DNA of 20,306 bases from an uncultured Clostridia bacterium. GTDB taxonomy: Bacteria > Bacillota > Clostridia > TANB77 > CAG-508. Both the position numbers and the translations under genes were made by a program. The stretch covers positions 1-20,306 of the forward strand of contig CAKOTF010000018.1 in assembly GCA_934120045.1 (NCBI GenBank). The letters are read 5' to 3'. How positions within the stretch are numbered: position 1 is the first letter of the stretch; each line of letters begins with the position of its first letter. Below the pieces are notes generated by a model. It was not told where the DNA came from and did no database searches. It saw only the letters and a list, made by a program, of their open reading frames with translations. Shown piece by piece: positions 14,091 to 20,306 of the stretch.

Positions 14091-14729
14091 TTAAGAAACT
14101 TCTGTTACAAATTGTTTCGCAATTTTTTCAATAGAAGCCCACAAACGATAGTAGTCGAAGATGTCACCAGTATATTCTTTATGCTGAGACAAATATCCGT
14201 CAAGTTCAGCTTTCCAGGTTTTTTCACGTCTGTCATCAAAAACATGTATACCAGTGGAAGGCAAAATTTCAGGGATTTGAGATACAGTTTCAAGAGATAC
14301 ATGTCCATCTTTTAACATCAAATCATTGATTTCGGTATAAGAACCATACATACCATCATGAGAAAAGAATGTTTTAACATCCCATTCCTTATGATTACGA
14401 GGATTAATTACTTTCATAGTCGAAGTATCCCAGATGAATTCAGGAATCAAAAAGTCTTCAATAAAATAATAATCCAAATAGAGATGGCAGTACATACCGA
14501 ATTTGACAGAGTCAGAAGGCACAAACAAGTCTTTTTTTACTGATTCCATAGTGGGAACAAAAAATCCATTAACAGAAGCCTTTTTTCTATAGTGAGAAGC
14601 TTTTTTGTCATTGGCAAGATCAGGAATAAGGTTACCTGCCATAAAGTTAACCTTATCCAACTTCATTTGTTCTGAAAAATTCCGATATACTTCTTCAGCG
14701 AATGCAAGATGATACAAAATACCGGGCAT
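14091..14729 (-). CDS. Zinc-dependent phospholipase C-like protein
   Basis: The 212-residue protein resembles the zinc-dependent phospholipase C / S1-P1 nuclease type of all-helical metal enzymes: LYHLAFAEEV with H7, GNLIPDLAND with D37, SHYRKK with H46, and YCHLYLDYYF with H82 and D86. These are the spacing and residues of the metal ligands in short bacterial members, most of which have no known substrate. No signal peptide is seen, so unlike secreted phospholipases it should stay in the cytoplasm. An AGGAGGA precedes the ATG. Codon choice is visibly less AT-driven than its neighbours (more CCG, CTG, GCC and CGT-type codons), consistent with later acquisition. It diverges from the por operon. 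Confidence 0.75.
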   Translation of the reverse strand: MPGILYHLAFAEEVYRNFSEQMKLDKVNFMAGNLIPDLANDKKASHYRKKASVNGFFVPTMESVKKDLFVPSDSVKFGMYCHLYLDYYFIEDFLIPEFIWDTSTMKVINPRNHKEWDVKTFFSHDGMYGSYTEINDLMLKDGHVSLETVSQIPEILPSTGIHVFDDRREKTWKAELDGYLSQHKEYTGDIFDYYRLWASIEKIAKQFVTEVS

Positions 14730-14766
14730 AAATTTTTCCTCCTAATTAAATAAATTTGGATGTGGT

Positions 14767-14805
14767 TAATAGTTTTAGTATAAACTATTAGATATGCAAA
14801 CGCAT
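14767..14805 (-). promoter_or_regulatory. Two palindromes in the leader of the phospholipase-like gene
   Basis: The inverted repeat TAATAGTTT/AAACTATTA (14767-14775 and 14782-14790) and the shorter ATGC-N4-GCAT (14794-14805) lie just downstream of the predicted start of transcription of the minus-strand gene. They are placed where a repressor would act. Confidence 0.45.
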
Positions 14806-14814
14806 AACGCCCAA

Positions 14815-14843
14815 ATTATAACATGGATATAAAAATAAGTCAA
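14815..14843 (-). promoter_or_regulatory. Promoter of the phospholipase-like gene
   Basis: On the minus strand, TTGACT (14843-14838) and a perfect TATAAT (14820-14815) are 17 bp apart. Its -35 box lies back to back with that of a plus-strand promoter at 14853. Confidence 0.7.
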
Positions 14844-14852
14844 GAAACATAC

Positions 14853-14881
14853 TTGACAATTATGTAAAATTACGACATTAT
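14853..14881 (+). promoter_or_regulatory. Upstream promoter P1 toward the por operon
   Basis: A perfect TTGACA (14853-14858) and CATTAT (14876-14881) are 17 bp apart. The sequence around the -35 (ACTTGACAAT, then ATGTAAAA) recurs at the proximal promoter. Confidence 0.5.
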
Positions 14882-14949
14882 TATTAAGGTTTGCTTATGT
14901 CTTCAGAATATTGAATAATATTTTGAGTATATAGTGATACTTTAATAAG

Positions 14950-15048
14950 AAGTTAACTTAATTTGACCCTTTGGTCGTAAAAATTAACTTGACAATAAAT
15001 GTAAAAGAGAATATACTTTATGAAGTAAATTCTATATATAATATAGAA
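14950..15048 (+). promoter_or_regulatory. Proximal por promoter P2 with flanking inverted repeats
   Basis: A perfect TTGACA (14989-14994) and TATACT (15012-15017) are 17 bp apart. Upstream, AAGTTAA (14950-14956) and TTAACTT (14984-14990) form an inverted repeat whose right arm runs into the -35 box, and GACC/GGTC (14965-14976) forms an inner stem. Downstream, TTCTATAT/ATATAGAA (15030-15048) could form a hairpin near the 5' end of the message, just before the AGGAGG at 15055-15060. Confidence 0.7.
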
Positions 15049-15065
15049 ATTAAAGGAGGAAAAAC

Positions 15066-15647
15066 ATGAACAATTTAATAGAAATTAGATGGCATGGTAG
15101 AGGCGGACAAGGAGCAAAAACAGCATCATTATTACTTGCTGATGCAGCATTTAATACAGGAAAATACATTCAAGGATTTCCAGAATATGGACCAGAAAGA
15201 ATGGGAGCACCAATAACAGCCTATAATAGAATAAGTGATAAACCAATAACAATACATAGTAATATATATGAGCCAAATTATGTAGTAGTTGTAGATGATA
15301 CATTATTAGAAAGTGTACCAGTAACTGCAGGTCTAAAAAAAGAAGGAGCAATAGTAATAAATACTACAAAATCACCAGAATATTTAAAAGAAAAATTAAA
15401 TGGATATGATGGAAATATTTATACAATAGATGCAAGAAAAGTATCTGAAGAAACATTAGGAAAATATTTTCCTAATACACCAATGCTTGCAGCAATTGTA
15501 AAAGTAACAGGAATAATGAGTGATGAAGCATTCTTAGAAGATATGAAAGGCTCATTTAAACATAAATTTGCTAAAAAGCCAGAAGTTATAGAAGGAAATA
15601 TGAAAGCATTAGAATTAGCATTAAAAGAAGTAACAAAAATCCAATAA
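15066..15647 (+). CDS. porG: 2-oxoacid (pyruvate):ferredoxin oxidoreductase, gamma subunit
   Basis: The 193-residue subunit opens with IEIRWHGRGGQGAKTAS (5-21), the hallmark of the gamma chain, and continues with YGPERMGAPITAYNRI (46-61). It forms one part of the complex that oxidatively decarboxylates pyruvate (or a related 2-oxoacid) with CoA, passing electrons to ferredoxin. It is first in the order gamma-delta-alpha-beta, the same order as in archaea and Thermotoga, as opposed to the single fused chain found in many clostridia. An AAAGGAGGA lies before the ATG. Confidence 0.93.
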   Translation: MNNLIEIRWHGRGGQGAKTASLLLADAAFNTGKYIQGFPEYGPERMGAPITAYNRISDKPITIHSNIYEPNYVVVVDDTLLESVPVTAGLKKEGAIVINTTKSPEYLKEKLNGYDGNIYTIDARKVSEETLGKYFPNTPMLAAIVKVTGIMSDEAFLEDMKGSFKHKFAKKPEVIEGNMKALELALKEVTKIQ

Positions 15648-15706
15648 GAAGGTAGAAAATAACTTAAGTTTTTCCTAATAGAGTAATAGGAAAGGAAGGA
15701 GAAAAA

Positions 15707-15997
15707 ATGACAGAAATAAACAAAGAAACACCAATGAAAGACTTAACAATTGGTGGAAACATATATTGTGCAGGAAATGCAAGAGAATTTAAAACAGGTG
15801 ACTGGAGAAGCATGAAACCTGTATGGGATGAAGAAAAATGTAAACAATGTGGATTATGTTTTGCAGTATGTCCAGATAATTCAATACCAGTAGGAAAAGA
15901 TTGTAAAAGAACAGAAACAGATTTTGACTATTGTAAAGGATGTGGAGTATGTGCACAAGTATGTCCATTTAAAGCAATAGAAATGAAAGTCGAATAA
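15707..15997 (+). CDS. porD: 2-oxoacid (pyruvate):ferredoxin oxidoreductase, delta subunit (2[4Fe-4S] ferredoxin type)
   Basis: The 96-residue protein carries two complete C-x2-C-x2-C-x3-C-P motifs (C45, C48, C51, C55 and C76, C79, C82, C86) for two [4Fe-4S] clusters that carry electrons from the active site to external ferredoxin. The N-terminal 40 residues, including the TIGGNIY and GDWRSMKPVWD segments, match the delta chain and not a free ferredoxin. It starts 59 nt after porG behind AAGGAAGGAG. A gap of 107 nt follows before porA with no terminator visible. Confidence 0.93.
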   Translation: MTEINKETPMKDLTIGGNIYCAGNAREFKTGDWRSMKPVWDEEKCKQCGLCFAVCPDNSIPVGKDCKRTETDFDYCKGCGVCAQVCPFKAIEMKVE

Positions 15998-16104
15998 ATC
16001 AATTAAAGTTCAAAAATATAAAATTTGGCAAGAACAAATATGAAATTTAATATGAAAATGATTTTATATGAATAATGAGAAAAATTTAGAAAGGAAATAA
16101 AAAA

Positions 16105-17295
16105 ATGAGTATAAGAGAAAGATTAAGTGGAAATGAAGCAACAGCAATAGCAATGAAACAAATAAATCCAGATGTAGTTGCAGCATTCCCAATTACACCA
16201 TCAACAGAAATACCACAATATTTTTCAACATTTGTATCAAATGGAGAAGTAGATACAGAATTTGTTGCAGTTGAAAGTGAACATAGTGCAATGTCTGCAA
16301 CAATTGGTGCAGAAGCTGCTGGAGCAAGAGCAATGACAGCTACATCTGCAAACGGATTATCATTAATGTGGGAAATGATATATATAGCATCAAGTTTAAG
16401 ATTACCAATAGTAATGGCATTAGTAAATAGAGCAGTTTCAGGACCATTAAATATCCATAATGATCATTCAGATGCAATGGGAGTAAGAGATGCTGGATGG
16501 ATAATGTTATTTTCAGAAAATAACCAAGAAGCTTATGATAATATGTTAATGGCACATAGAATTGCAGAACATAAAGATGTTCAATTACCAGTAATGGTAT
16601 GCCAAGATGGATTTATTACATCACATTCAATTGAAAATATTGAATTAGAAAATGATGAAGAAGTAAAGAAATTTGTTGGACAATACAAACCTGAACATTA
16701 TTTATTAAATGATAAAGAACCAATAGCAATTGGACCATTAGATTTACAAGCATATTTATTTGAACATAAGGCTCAACAAGCAGAAGCAATGAAAAATGCT
16801 AAAAAAGTAATAAAAGAAGTTGCAAAAAAATTTGAAAAATGGACAGGAAGAAAATATGAATTCTTTGAAAAATACAAATTAGATGATGCAGAAATAGCAA
16901 TAGTATGTATGAACTCAACAGCAGGAACAACAAAAGCAGTTGTAGATGAATTAAGAGAAAAAGGTGTAAAAGCAGGATTATTAAAATTAAGAATGTTTAG
17001 ACCATTCCCAGCAGAAGAAATTGCAGAAGCATTACAAGGATTAAAAGCAGTAGCAATACTTGATAAAGCAGATTCATTAAATTCAGCAGGTGGAGCATTA
17101 TTTGAAGATGTAACATCAGCAATGTATGTTAATAAAAAACAAGTACCAATGGTAAATTATATTTATGGAATTGGTGGAAGAGATACAACAACAATGCAGA
17201 TAGAATCTGTATATAATGATTTACAAGAAATAGTAAAAACAGGAGAAACAGGAAATCCATATAGATATTTAGGACTAAGAAAGGGGGAAGAATAA
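16105..17295 (+). CDS. porA: 2-oxoacid (pyruvate):ferredoxin oxidoreductase, alpha subunit
   Basis: This is the 396-residue alpha chain. The N-terminal domain has the family sequence SGNEATAIA (8-16), AAFPITPSTEIPQY (30-43), EFVAVESEHSAMSATIGA and ATSANGLSLMWEM, the part that with PorB encloses the thiamine diphosphate. NRAVSGPLNIHNDHSD follows in the middle, and the C-terminal domain has the GLLKLRMFRPFPAEE and LDKADSLNSAGGALFEDV segments. Substrate choice (pyruvate or a branched or other 2-oxoacid) is not fixed by these motifs; pyruvate is the likeliest from the close fit to PorA. AAAGGA ribosome site; porB starts 1 nt after its stop codon. Confidence 0.93.
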   Translation: MSIRERLSGNEATAIAMKQINPDVVAAFPITPSTEIPQYFSTFVSNGEVDTEFVAVESEHSAMSATIGAEAAGARAMTATSANGLSLMWEMIYIASSLRLPIVMALVNRAVSGPLNIHNDHSDAMGVRDAGWIMLFSENNQEAYDNMLMAHRIAEHKDVQLPVMVCQDGFITSHSIENIELENDEEVKKFVGQYKPEHYLLNDKEPIAIGPLDLQAYLFEHKAQQAEAMKNAKKVIKEVAKKFEKWTGRKYEFFEKYKLDDAEIAIVCMNSTAGTTKAVVDELREKGVKAGLLKLRMFRPFPAEEIAEALQGLKAVAILDKADSLNSAGGALFEDVTSAMYVNKKQVPMVNYIYGIGGRDTTTMQIESVYNDLQEIVKTGETGNPYRYLGLRKGEE

Positions 17296-17296
17296 A

Positions 17297-18247
17297 ATGG
17301 CTTATGATTTAAAGAAGATAATGGCAGAAAAGCCATCAAGATTCACAGAAGGACACAGAATGTGTGCAGGATGTGGAGCCCCAGTAGTAGCAAGAATGAT
17401 ATTAAGAGCATTAAAACCAGAAGATCATGCTGTTATAGCAAATGCAACTGGATGTATGGAAGTATCAACATTTATATATCCATATACAGCATGGACAGAT
17501 TCATTTATACACACAGCATTTGAAAATGCTGGTGCAACATGTTCTGGTGCAGAAGCGGCATATAAAGCCTTAAAAAAACAAGGAAAATTACCACAAGATA
17601 AAGACACAAAATTTATAGCATTTGGTGGAGATGGAGGAACTTATGATATAGGTTTACAAAGCTTATCAGGAGCAATGGAAAGAGGACATGATATGGTTTA
17701 TGTATGTTATGATAATGGAGCATATATGAACACAGGAATCCAAAGGTCATCTGCAACTCCAAAATTTGCTGACACAACAACATCACCAGCAGGAAAAGTT
17801 ATTCCAGGAAAAATGCAAATAAGAAAAGATTTAACAAAAATCATGGCAGATCATCATATTCCTTATGTTGCTCAAACACTTGCAATGACAAATTTTAAAG
17901 ATTTATATGAAAAATCAGAAAAAGCAATTTATACAAAAGGACCAGCATTCTTAAATGTTATGGCACCATGTCCAAGAGGTTGGGGATATGCAACAGAAGA
18001 TTTAATGAAAATTAATAAATTAGCTGCAGATACATGTTATTGGCCATTATATGAAGTTGTTGATGGAAAATATCATATAACATATAAACCAGCAAAAAAA
18101 TTACCAGTTGAAGAATTTTTACGTCCACAAAAACGTTTTAAACATATGTTTAAACCTGGAAATGAGTGGATGATAGAAGAATTCCAAAAAGAAGTTGATA
18201 AGAGATGGAATGAACTTTTGGAATTAGAGGAAATTACTAATAAATAA
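17297..18247 (+). CDS. porB: 2-oxoacid (pyruvate):ferredoxin oxidoreductase, beta subunit
   Basis: The 316-residue beta chain binds thiamine diphosphate and a [4Fe-4S] cluster. CAGCGAP at 23-29 and C53 (NATGCMEV), with C225 (APCPRGWG), give the four cluster Cys in the known spacing. GDGGTYDIG (111-119) and DNGAYMNTGIQRS (139-151) are the Mg-diphosphate site. The start is only 1 nt after the porA stop, with AAGGGGGAAG inside the end of porA as ribosome site, so alpha and beta are translated together in equal amount. It is the last gene of the operon. Confidence 0.95.
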   Translation: MAYDLKKIMAEKPSRFTEGHRMCAGCGAPVVARMILRALKPEDHAVIANATGCMEVSTFIYPYTAWTDSFIHTAFENAGATCSGAEAAYKALKKQGKLPQDKDTKFIAFGGDGGTYDIGLQSLSGAMERGHDMVYVCYDNGAYMNTGIQRSSATPKFADTTTSPAGKVIPGKMQIRKDLTKIMADHHIPYVAQTLAMTNFKDLYEKSEKAIYTKGPAFLNVMAPCPRGWGYATEDLMKINKLAADTCYWPLYEVVDGKYHITYKPAKKLPVEEFLRPQKRFKHMFKPGNEWMIEEFQKEVDKRWNELLELEEITNK

Positions 18248-18272
18248 TTTTATAAAGTAAGAAAATATATTG

Positions 18273-18312
18273 AAAAACACTACATAGTTTGAAAGAATAT
18301 GTGGTGTTTTTT
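18273..18312 (+). terminator. Terminator of the por operon
   Basis: AAAAACACTACATA pairs with TATGTGGTGTTTTT (one G-T wobble), ending in a T-run at 18307-18312, 25 nt after the porB stop. Confidence 0.85.
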
Positions 18313-18332
18313 CTATATAAAAACTATTGAAA

Positions 18333-18411
18333 TTGCAAAAGTGTGATAAATAGCAGAAAAAAGCTTGCAAAAATGTGATAAAATAATAAAAATAAGTTGC
18401 AAAAACGTGAT
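18333..18411 (+). repeat. Three 15-bp direct repeats at exactly 32-bp spacing
   Basis: TTGCAAAAGTGTGAT (18333-18347), TTGCAAAAATGTGAT (18365-18379) and TTGCAAAAACGTGAT (18397-18411) differ at only two adjacent positions. The 32-bp period is close to three helical turns, so all three face the same side of the DNA. The spacers are not alike. This looks like a binding-site array. The stretch 18248-18649 otherwise has no gene except a doubtful 30-codon frame. Confidence 0.8.
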
Positions 18412-18436
18412 TGAATGAAAAATTGCTAGATTTTCA

Positions 18437-18529
18437 ATGAGAAATTTGGATATGAGTGGAAATATTTTGAATGTGCCAATTTTTATGGCTGAATATATTG
18501 ATAAATTAATTCGAATTGGAGAAAAGTAG
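18437..18529 (+). other. Doubtful 30-codon frame, possible gene remnant
   Basis: The frame reads MRNLDMSGNILNVPIFMAEY and ten more residues. It ends at a TAG that is also the first bases of a hairpin terminator. No ribosome site precedes it. A short frame with a fitting terminator next to a repeat array suggests the last piece of a lost gene, though a real small peptide cannot be ruled out. Confidence 0.25.
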
Positions 18530-18557
18530 TAAGATATAAATGTCTTACTATTTTTTT
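18527..18557 (+). terminator. Hairpin terminator in the spacer
   Basis: TAGTAAGA pairs with TCTTACTA (18527-18534, 18543-18550) and is followed by seven T residues. Confidence 0.8.
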
Positions 18558-18569
18558 ATTCCAAACCAC

Positions 18570-18598
18570 TTCAAAAAAAATAATCAATATGCTAAAAT
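18570..18598 (+). promoter_or_regulatory. Possible promoter of the ART-like gene
   Basis: TTCAAA at 18570-18575 and TAAAAT at 18593-18598 are 17 bp apart, about 50 nt before the start codon at 18650. Confidence 0.4.
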
Positions 18599-18649
18599 AA
18601 AAGAAGAAAAAAGTCGAGAAATCGAAAGAAAAAGTGAGAGGAAAACACT

Positions 18650-20306
18650 ATGGAAGAAATGTTTGATATAGAAAAATTTAATGTAATAAGTGATGAAGAA
18701 AATTACTACTTTTTTAGGTCATTAGAGCCAGGAGACATAAAAGACCTAGAAGAAGGAAACATAAAAGATGAGAACGGAAAATATGTAAGATTACGTACAG
18801 ATAGAGAAAGATGGGAAGGAACACATAGTATAAAGCCAAGATGGAATGCAGAAAGTACAGTAACACTAGAAGAAATGTATAATCATATAAAAATGCATTA
18901 TAGCTTAGAAACAAATTGTATATCATTATCAAGCAATGCCAATGTAGCAAGAACATATGGAGAAACATTTAGTGATAAATATGTAATGATAAAAGTTCCA
19001 AAAAAAGAAATGGGACAAAGAGTATATAATGCAGGGCAATATATGTTAGCAGAAATAGATAAAAAAGTACAAGAAAGAATAGCCCAAGGAAATATCCCAG
19101 AAGAAGTATTAGAAGATTTAAAAAAAATAGATGAAGCTACAGAATCAAAAGAATTAAAAGAGATAATAAAAGTAAAATATACTGCTCCAGATGGAATAGA
19201 TACAAGTAAATCTGGAATGAAAAAAGGAATAATATATAAAGCACCATTAGCTAGAGTAAGTAGTTTCCAAGCATTAGATGATGAGCAAACATTAGAAAAA
19301 AATAAAATAGTAGCAAAATTAACAATATTAGAACAAAAAGGATTAATGGGACCAGCAGTACCAAGAATAAAAACAAATAGTGAATTAATAAAAACACTAG
19401 GAAGTGCATTTGCATCAGGAGAGCAAATATATTATGGAGATATAGAAGGAAACAGGGTAACAGACATATCAAAAGAATTTTTAGATATGTTTGCATTAAT
19501 ACAACAAGCAGAAAATCAAGATAAAGAAGTAGTAAAAGAATTAAAAACAGAATTAGTAAAATACATAATAAATGGTGGGAAAATAGAAATACCAGAAGAA
19601 AGTATATTAAGAGATGACGGAACACCAAAAGATGATATATCAATAGAAGAAATGTATCAAATAACGGAAGGAAAAGTAGAATATGGACAAGCAAGTTCTA
19701 TTGTAAAAAATATGTATTATTTATCAAAAGGACAAGCCCAAGCAAGAGTATTAGCAGGAATGTTAAGAGAGATAACAGGAAATAATCCAAAATATGAAGA
19801 GATTATAAAGTACATTGAAAATAACGGATTTGAAATAGAACCAAAAATAACAACAAGAAAAAGTAATACAGGATATAGAATAAGTGAATCTGTAAACTTA
19901 AATCTAAAACCAAATGAAATAGGATTAGTAGACTCAATAAAAACTTTAACAGATGAAGAACAAATGCAAATAGTACAAGAAAGAGGACTCTCAAATATAA
20001 GAGATATAATGACATCAAACTTTGCACAAATGCAGACTATAGAGAAGATATCAAGAGAGGATTATTTTGCAAGTGCAATAGCAGATATGTATGATTGGGG
20101 AAGTCTTAATATTGAGGAAATATCTGTAGCAGAAAGAAATGAATTAATCCAAAAATTAAAACAAAGTAATTGTGTATCAATATATGAAAAATTAAAAGAA
20201 GCAGGAATAGAAAATAAAGATATACCAAGAGCAGTTATAAATATGGCATCAAAAGGAAGATTAAATGAAATATTACAAACAGAAAATTATGTAGAAAAAA
20301 TACAAG
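18650..20306 (+). CDS. Large protein with ADP-ribosyltransferase-like N-terminus (3' end outside window)
   Basis: The frame is open from ATG 18650 to the window edge: 552 codons without a stop, behind AGAGG at 18637-18641. The N-terminal 140 residues hold YYFFRSLEPGDIKDLEEG (R23), then NCISLSSNANVARTYG (89-104) and KYVMIKVPKKE (110-120). An aromatic-R strand, an S-x-S-x5-A-x2-YG segment and a following strand are the layout of ADP-ribosyltransferase (ART) folds of the R-S-E type, such as toxin and NEAT ART domains. The closing Glu motif is not clear, so activity is uncertain. The rest is helical and charged, with segments such as LARVSSFQALDDEQTLEKNK near 200-220. No signal peptide or membrane segment is visible, so it should act in the cytoplasm or leave by a leaderless route. 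Base use matches the neighbours. Confidence 0.8.
   Translation, partial: MEEMFDIEKFNVISDEENYYFFRSLEPGDIKDLEEGNIKDENGKYVRLRTDRERWEGTHSIKPRWNAESTVTLEEMYNHIKMHYSLETNCISLSSNANVARTYGETFSDKYVMIKVPKKEMGQRVYNAGQYMLAEIDKKVQERIAQGNIPEEVLEDLKKIDEATESKELKEIIKVKYTAPDGIDTSKSGMKKGIIYKAPLARVSSFQALDDEQTLEKNKIVAKLTILEQKGLMGPAVPRIKTNSELIKTLGSAFASGEQIYYGDIEGNRVTDISKEFLDMFALIQQAENQDKEVVKELKTELVKYIINGGKIEIPEESILRDDGTPKDDISIEEMYQITEGKVEYGQASSIVKNMYYLSKGQAQARVLAGMLREITGNNPKYEEIIKYIENNGFEIEPKITTRKSNTGYRISESVNLNLKPNEIGLVDSIKTLTDEEQMQIVQERGLSNIRDIMTSNFAQMQTIEKISREDYFASAIADMYDWGSLNIEEISVAERNELIQKLKQSNCVSIYEKLKEAGIENKDIPRAVINMASKGRLNEILQTENYVEKIQ

Noticed and set aside
14085..14543. Plus-strand frames under the phospholipase-like gene
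   Set aside because: They have no ribosome sites or family motifs, while the minus-strand frame has a start signal, promoter and metal-ligand pattern.
14950..14990. Rex (NADH-sensing) operator before the por genes
   Set aside because: The TTGT-TAA-N4-TTA-ACAA spacing is not met; the AAGTTAA and TTAACTT arms are 27 bp apart.
18333..18411. CRISPR-like array
   Set aside because: There are only three 15-bp repeats with 17-bp spacers, too short for a CRISPR unit, and no cas gene is in view.
1..20306. Prophage or integrative element
   Set aside because: No integrase, terminase, portal, relaxase, transposase or attachment-site repeat was found.

Overview
The window comes from a low-GC Gram-positive bacterium, most likely a gut-type member of class Clostridia (Bacillota). 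The DNA is very AT-rich, genes start behind strong AGGAG-type ribosome sites, and the window carries the Gram-positive gene order mraZ-rsmH-ftsL and a multi-subunit 2-oxoacid:ferredoxin oxidoreductase of strict anaerobes. No tRNA, rRNA, insertion sequence or CRISPR array was seen.

Layout. (1) 1-1709: the 3' end of a repeat protein built from exact 112-residue (336-nt) units, overlapping a 143-residue companion gene. (2) 1804-2229: a stand-alone HD-type small alarmone hydrolase with its own promoter, a palindrome over its ribosome site and a terminator. (3) 2397-7455: three large, acidic, unsignalled proteins. One is coiled-coil. One carries a zinc-peptidase-like motif in which the catalytic Glu of HExxH is Val. 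One is a 750-residue protein whose C-terminal half faintly recalls DHH phosphoesterases. (4) 7493-9342: a small unknown gene on the minus strand, diverging from a LysR regulator that heads a two-gene operon with a 2H-phosphoesterase-like protein. (5) 9415-10546 (minus strand): a NifS/IscS cysteine desulfurase broken by a one-base insertion that cuts off the active-site Cys loop. (6) 10693-12740: mraZ, rsmH and an ftsL-like gene behind a promoter with 10-bp-spaced MraZ boxes. The dcw cluster stops there at a terminator, with no penicillin-binding protein following. (7) 12976-14729: an XRE-type membrane-anchored regulator, a HAD phosphatase and a zinc-phospholipase-C-like protein. (8) 14850-18247: the porG-porD-porA-porB operon, with two similar promoters and several inverted repeats upstream. 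(9) 18248-18649: a non-coding stretch with three 15-bp direct repeats at exactly 32-bp spacing. (10) 18650-end: the first 552 residues of a large protein whose N-terminus resembles an ADP-ribosyltransferase fold.

How they fit. The housekeeping blocks (dcw start and por operon) are ordinary. The accessory blocks at both ends hold large, poorly known cytoplasmic proteins, and these are the best places to look for something new. The ART-like protein at the 3' edge and the repeat protein plus companion at the 5' edge may be two copies of one kind of cassette (inference). Functional claims rest on motifs read by eye; no database search was run.
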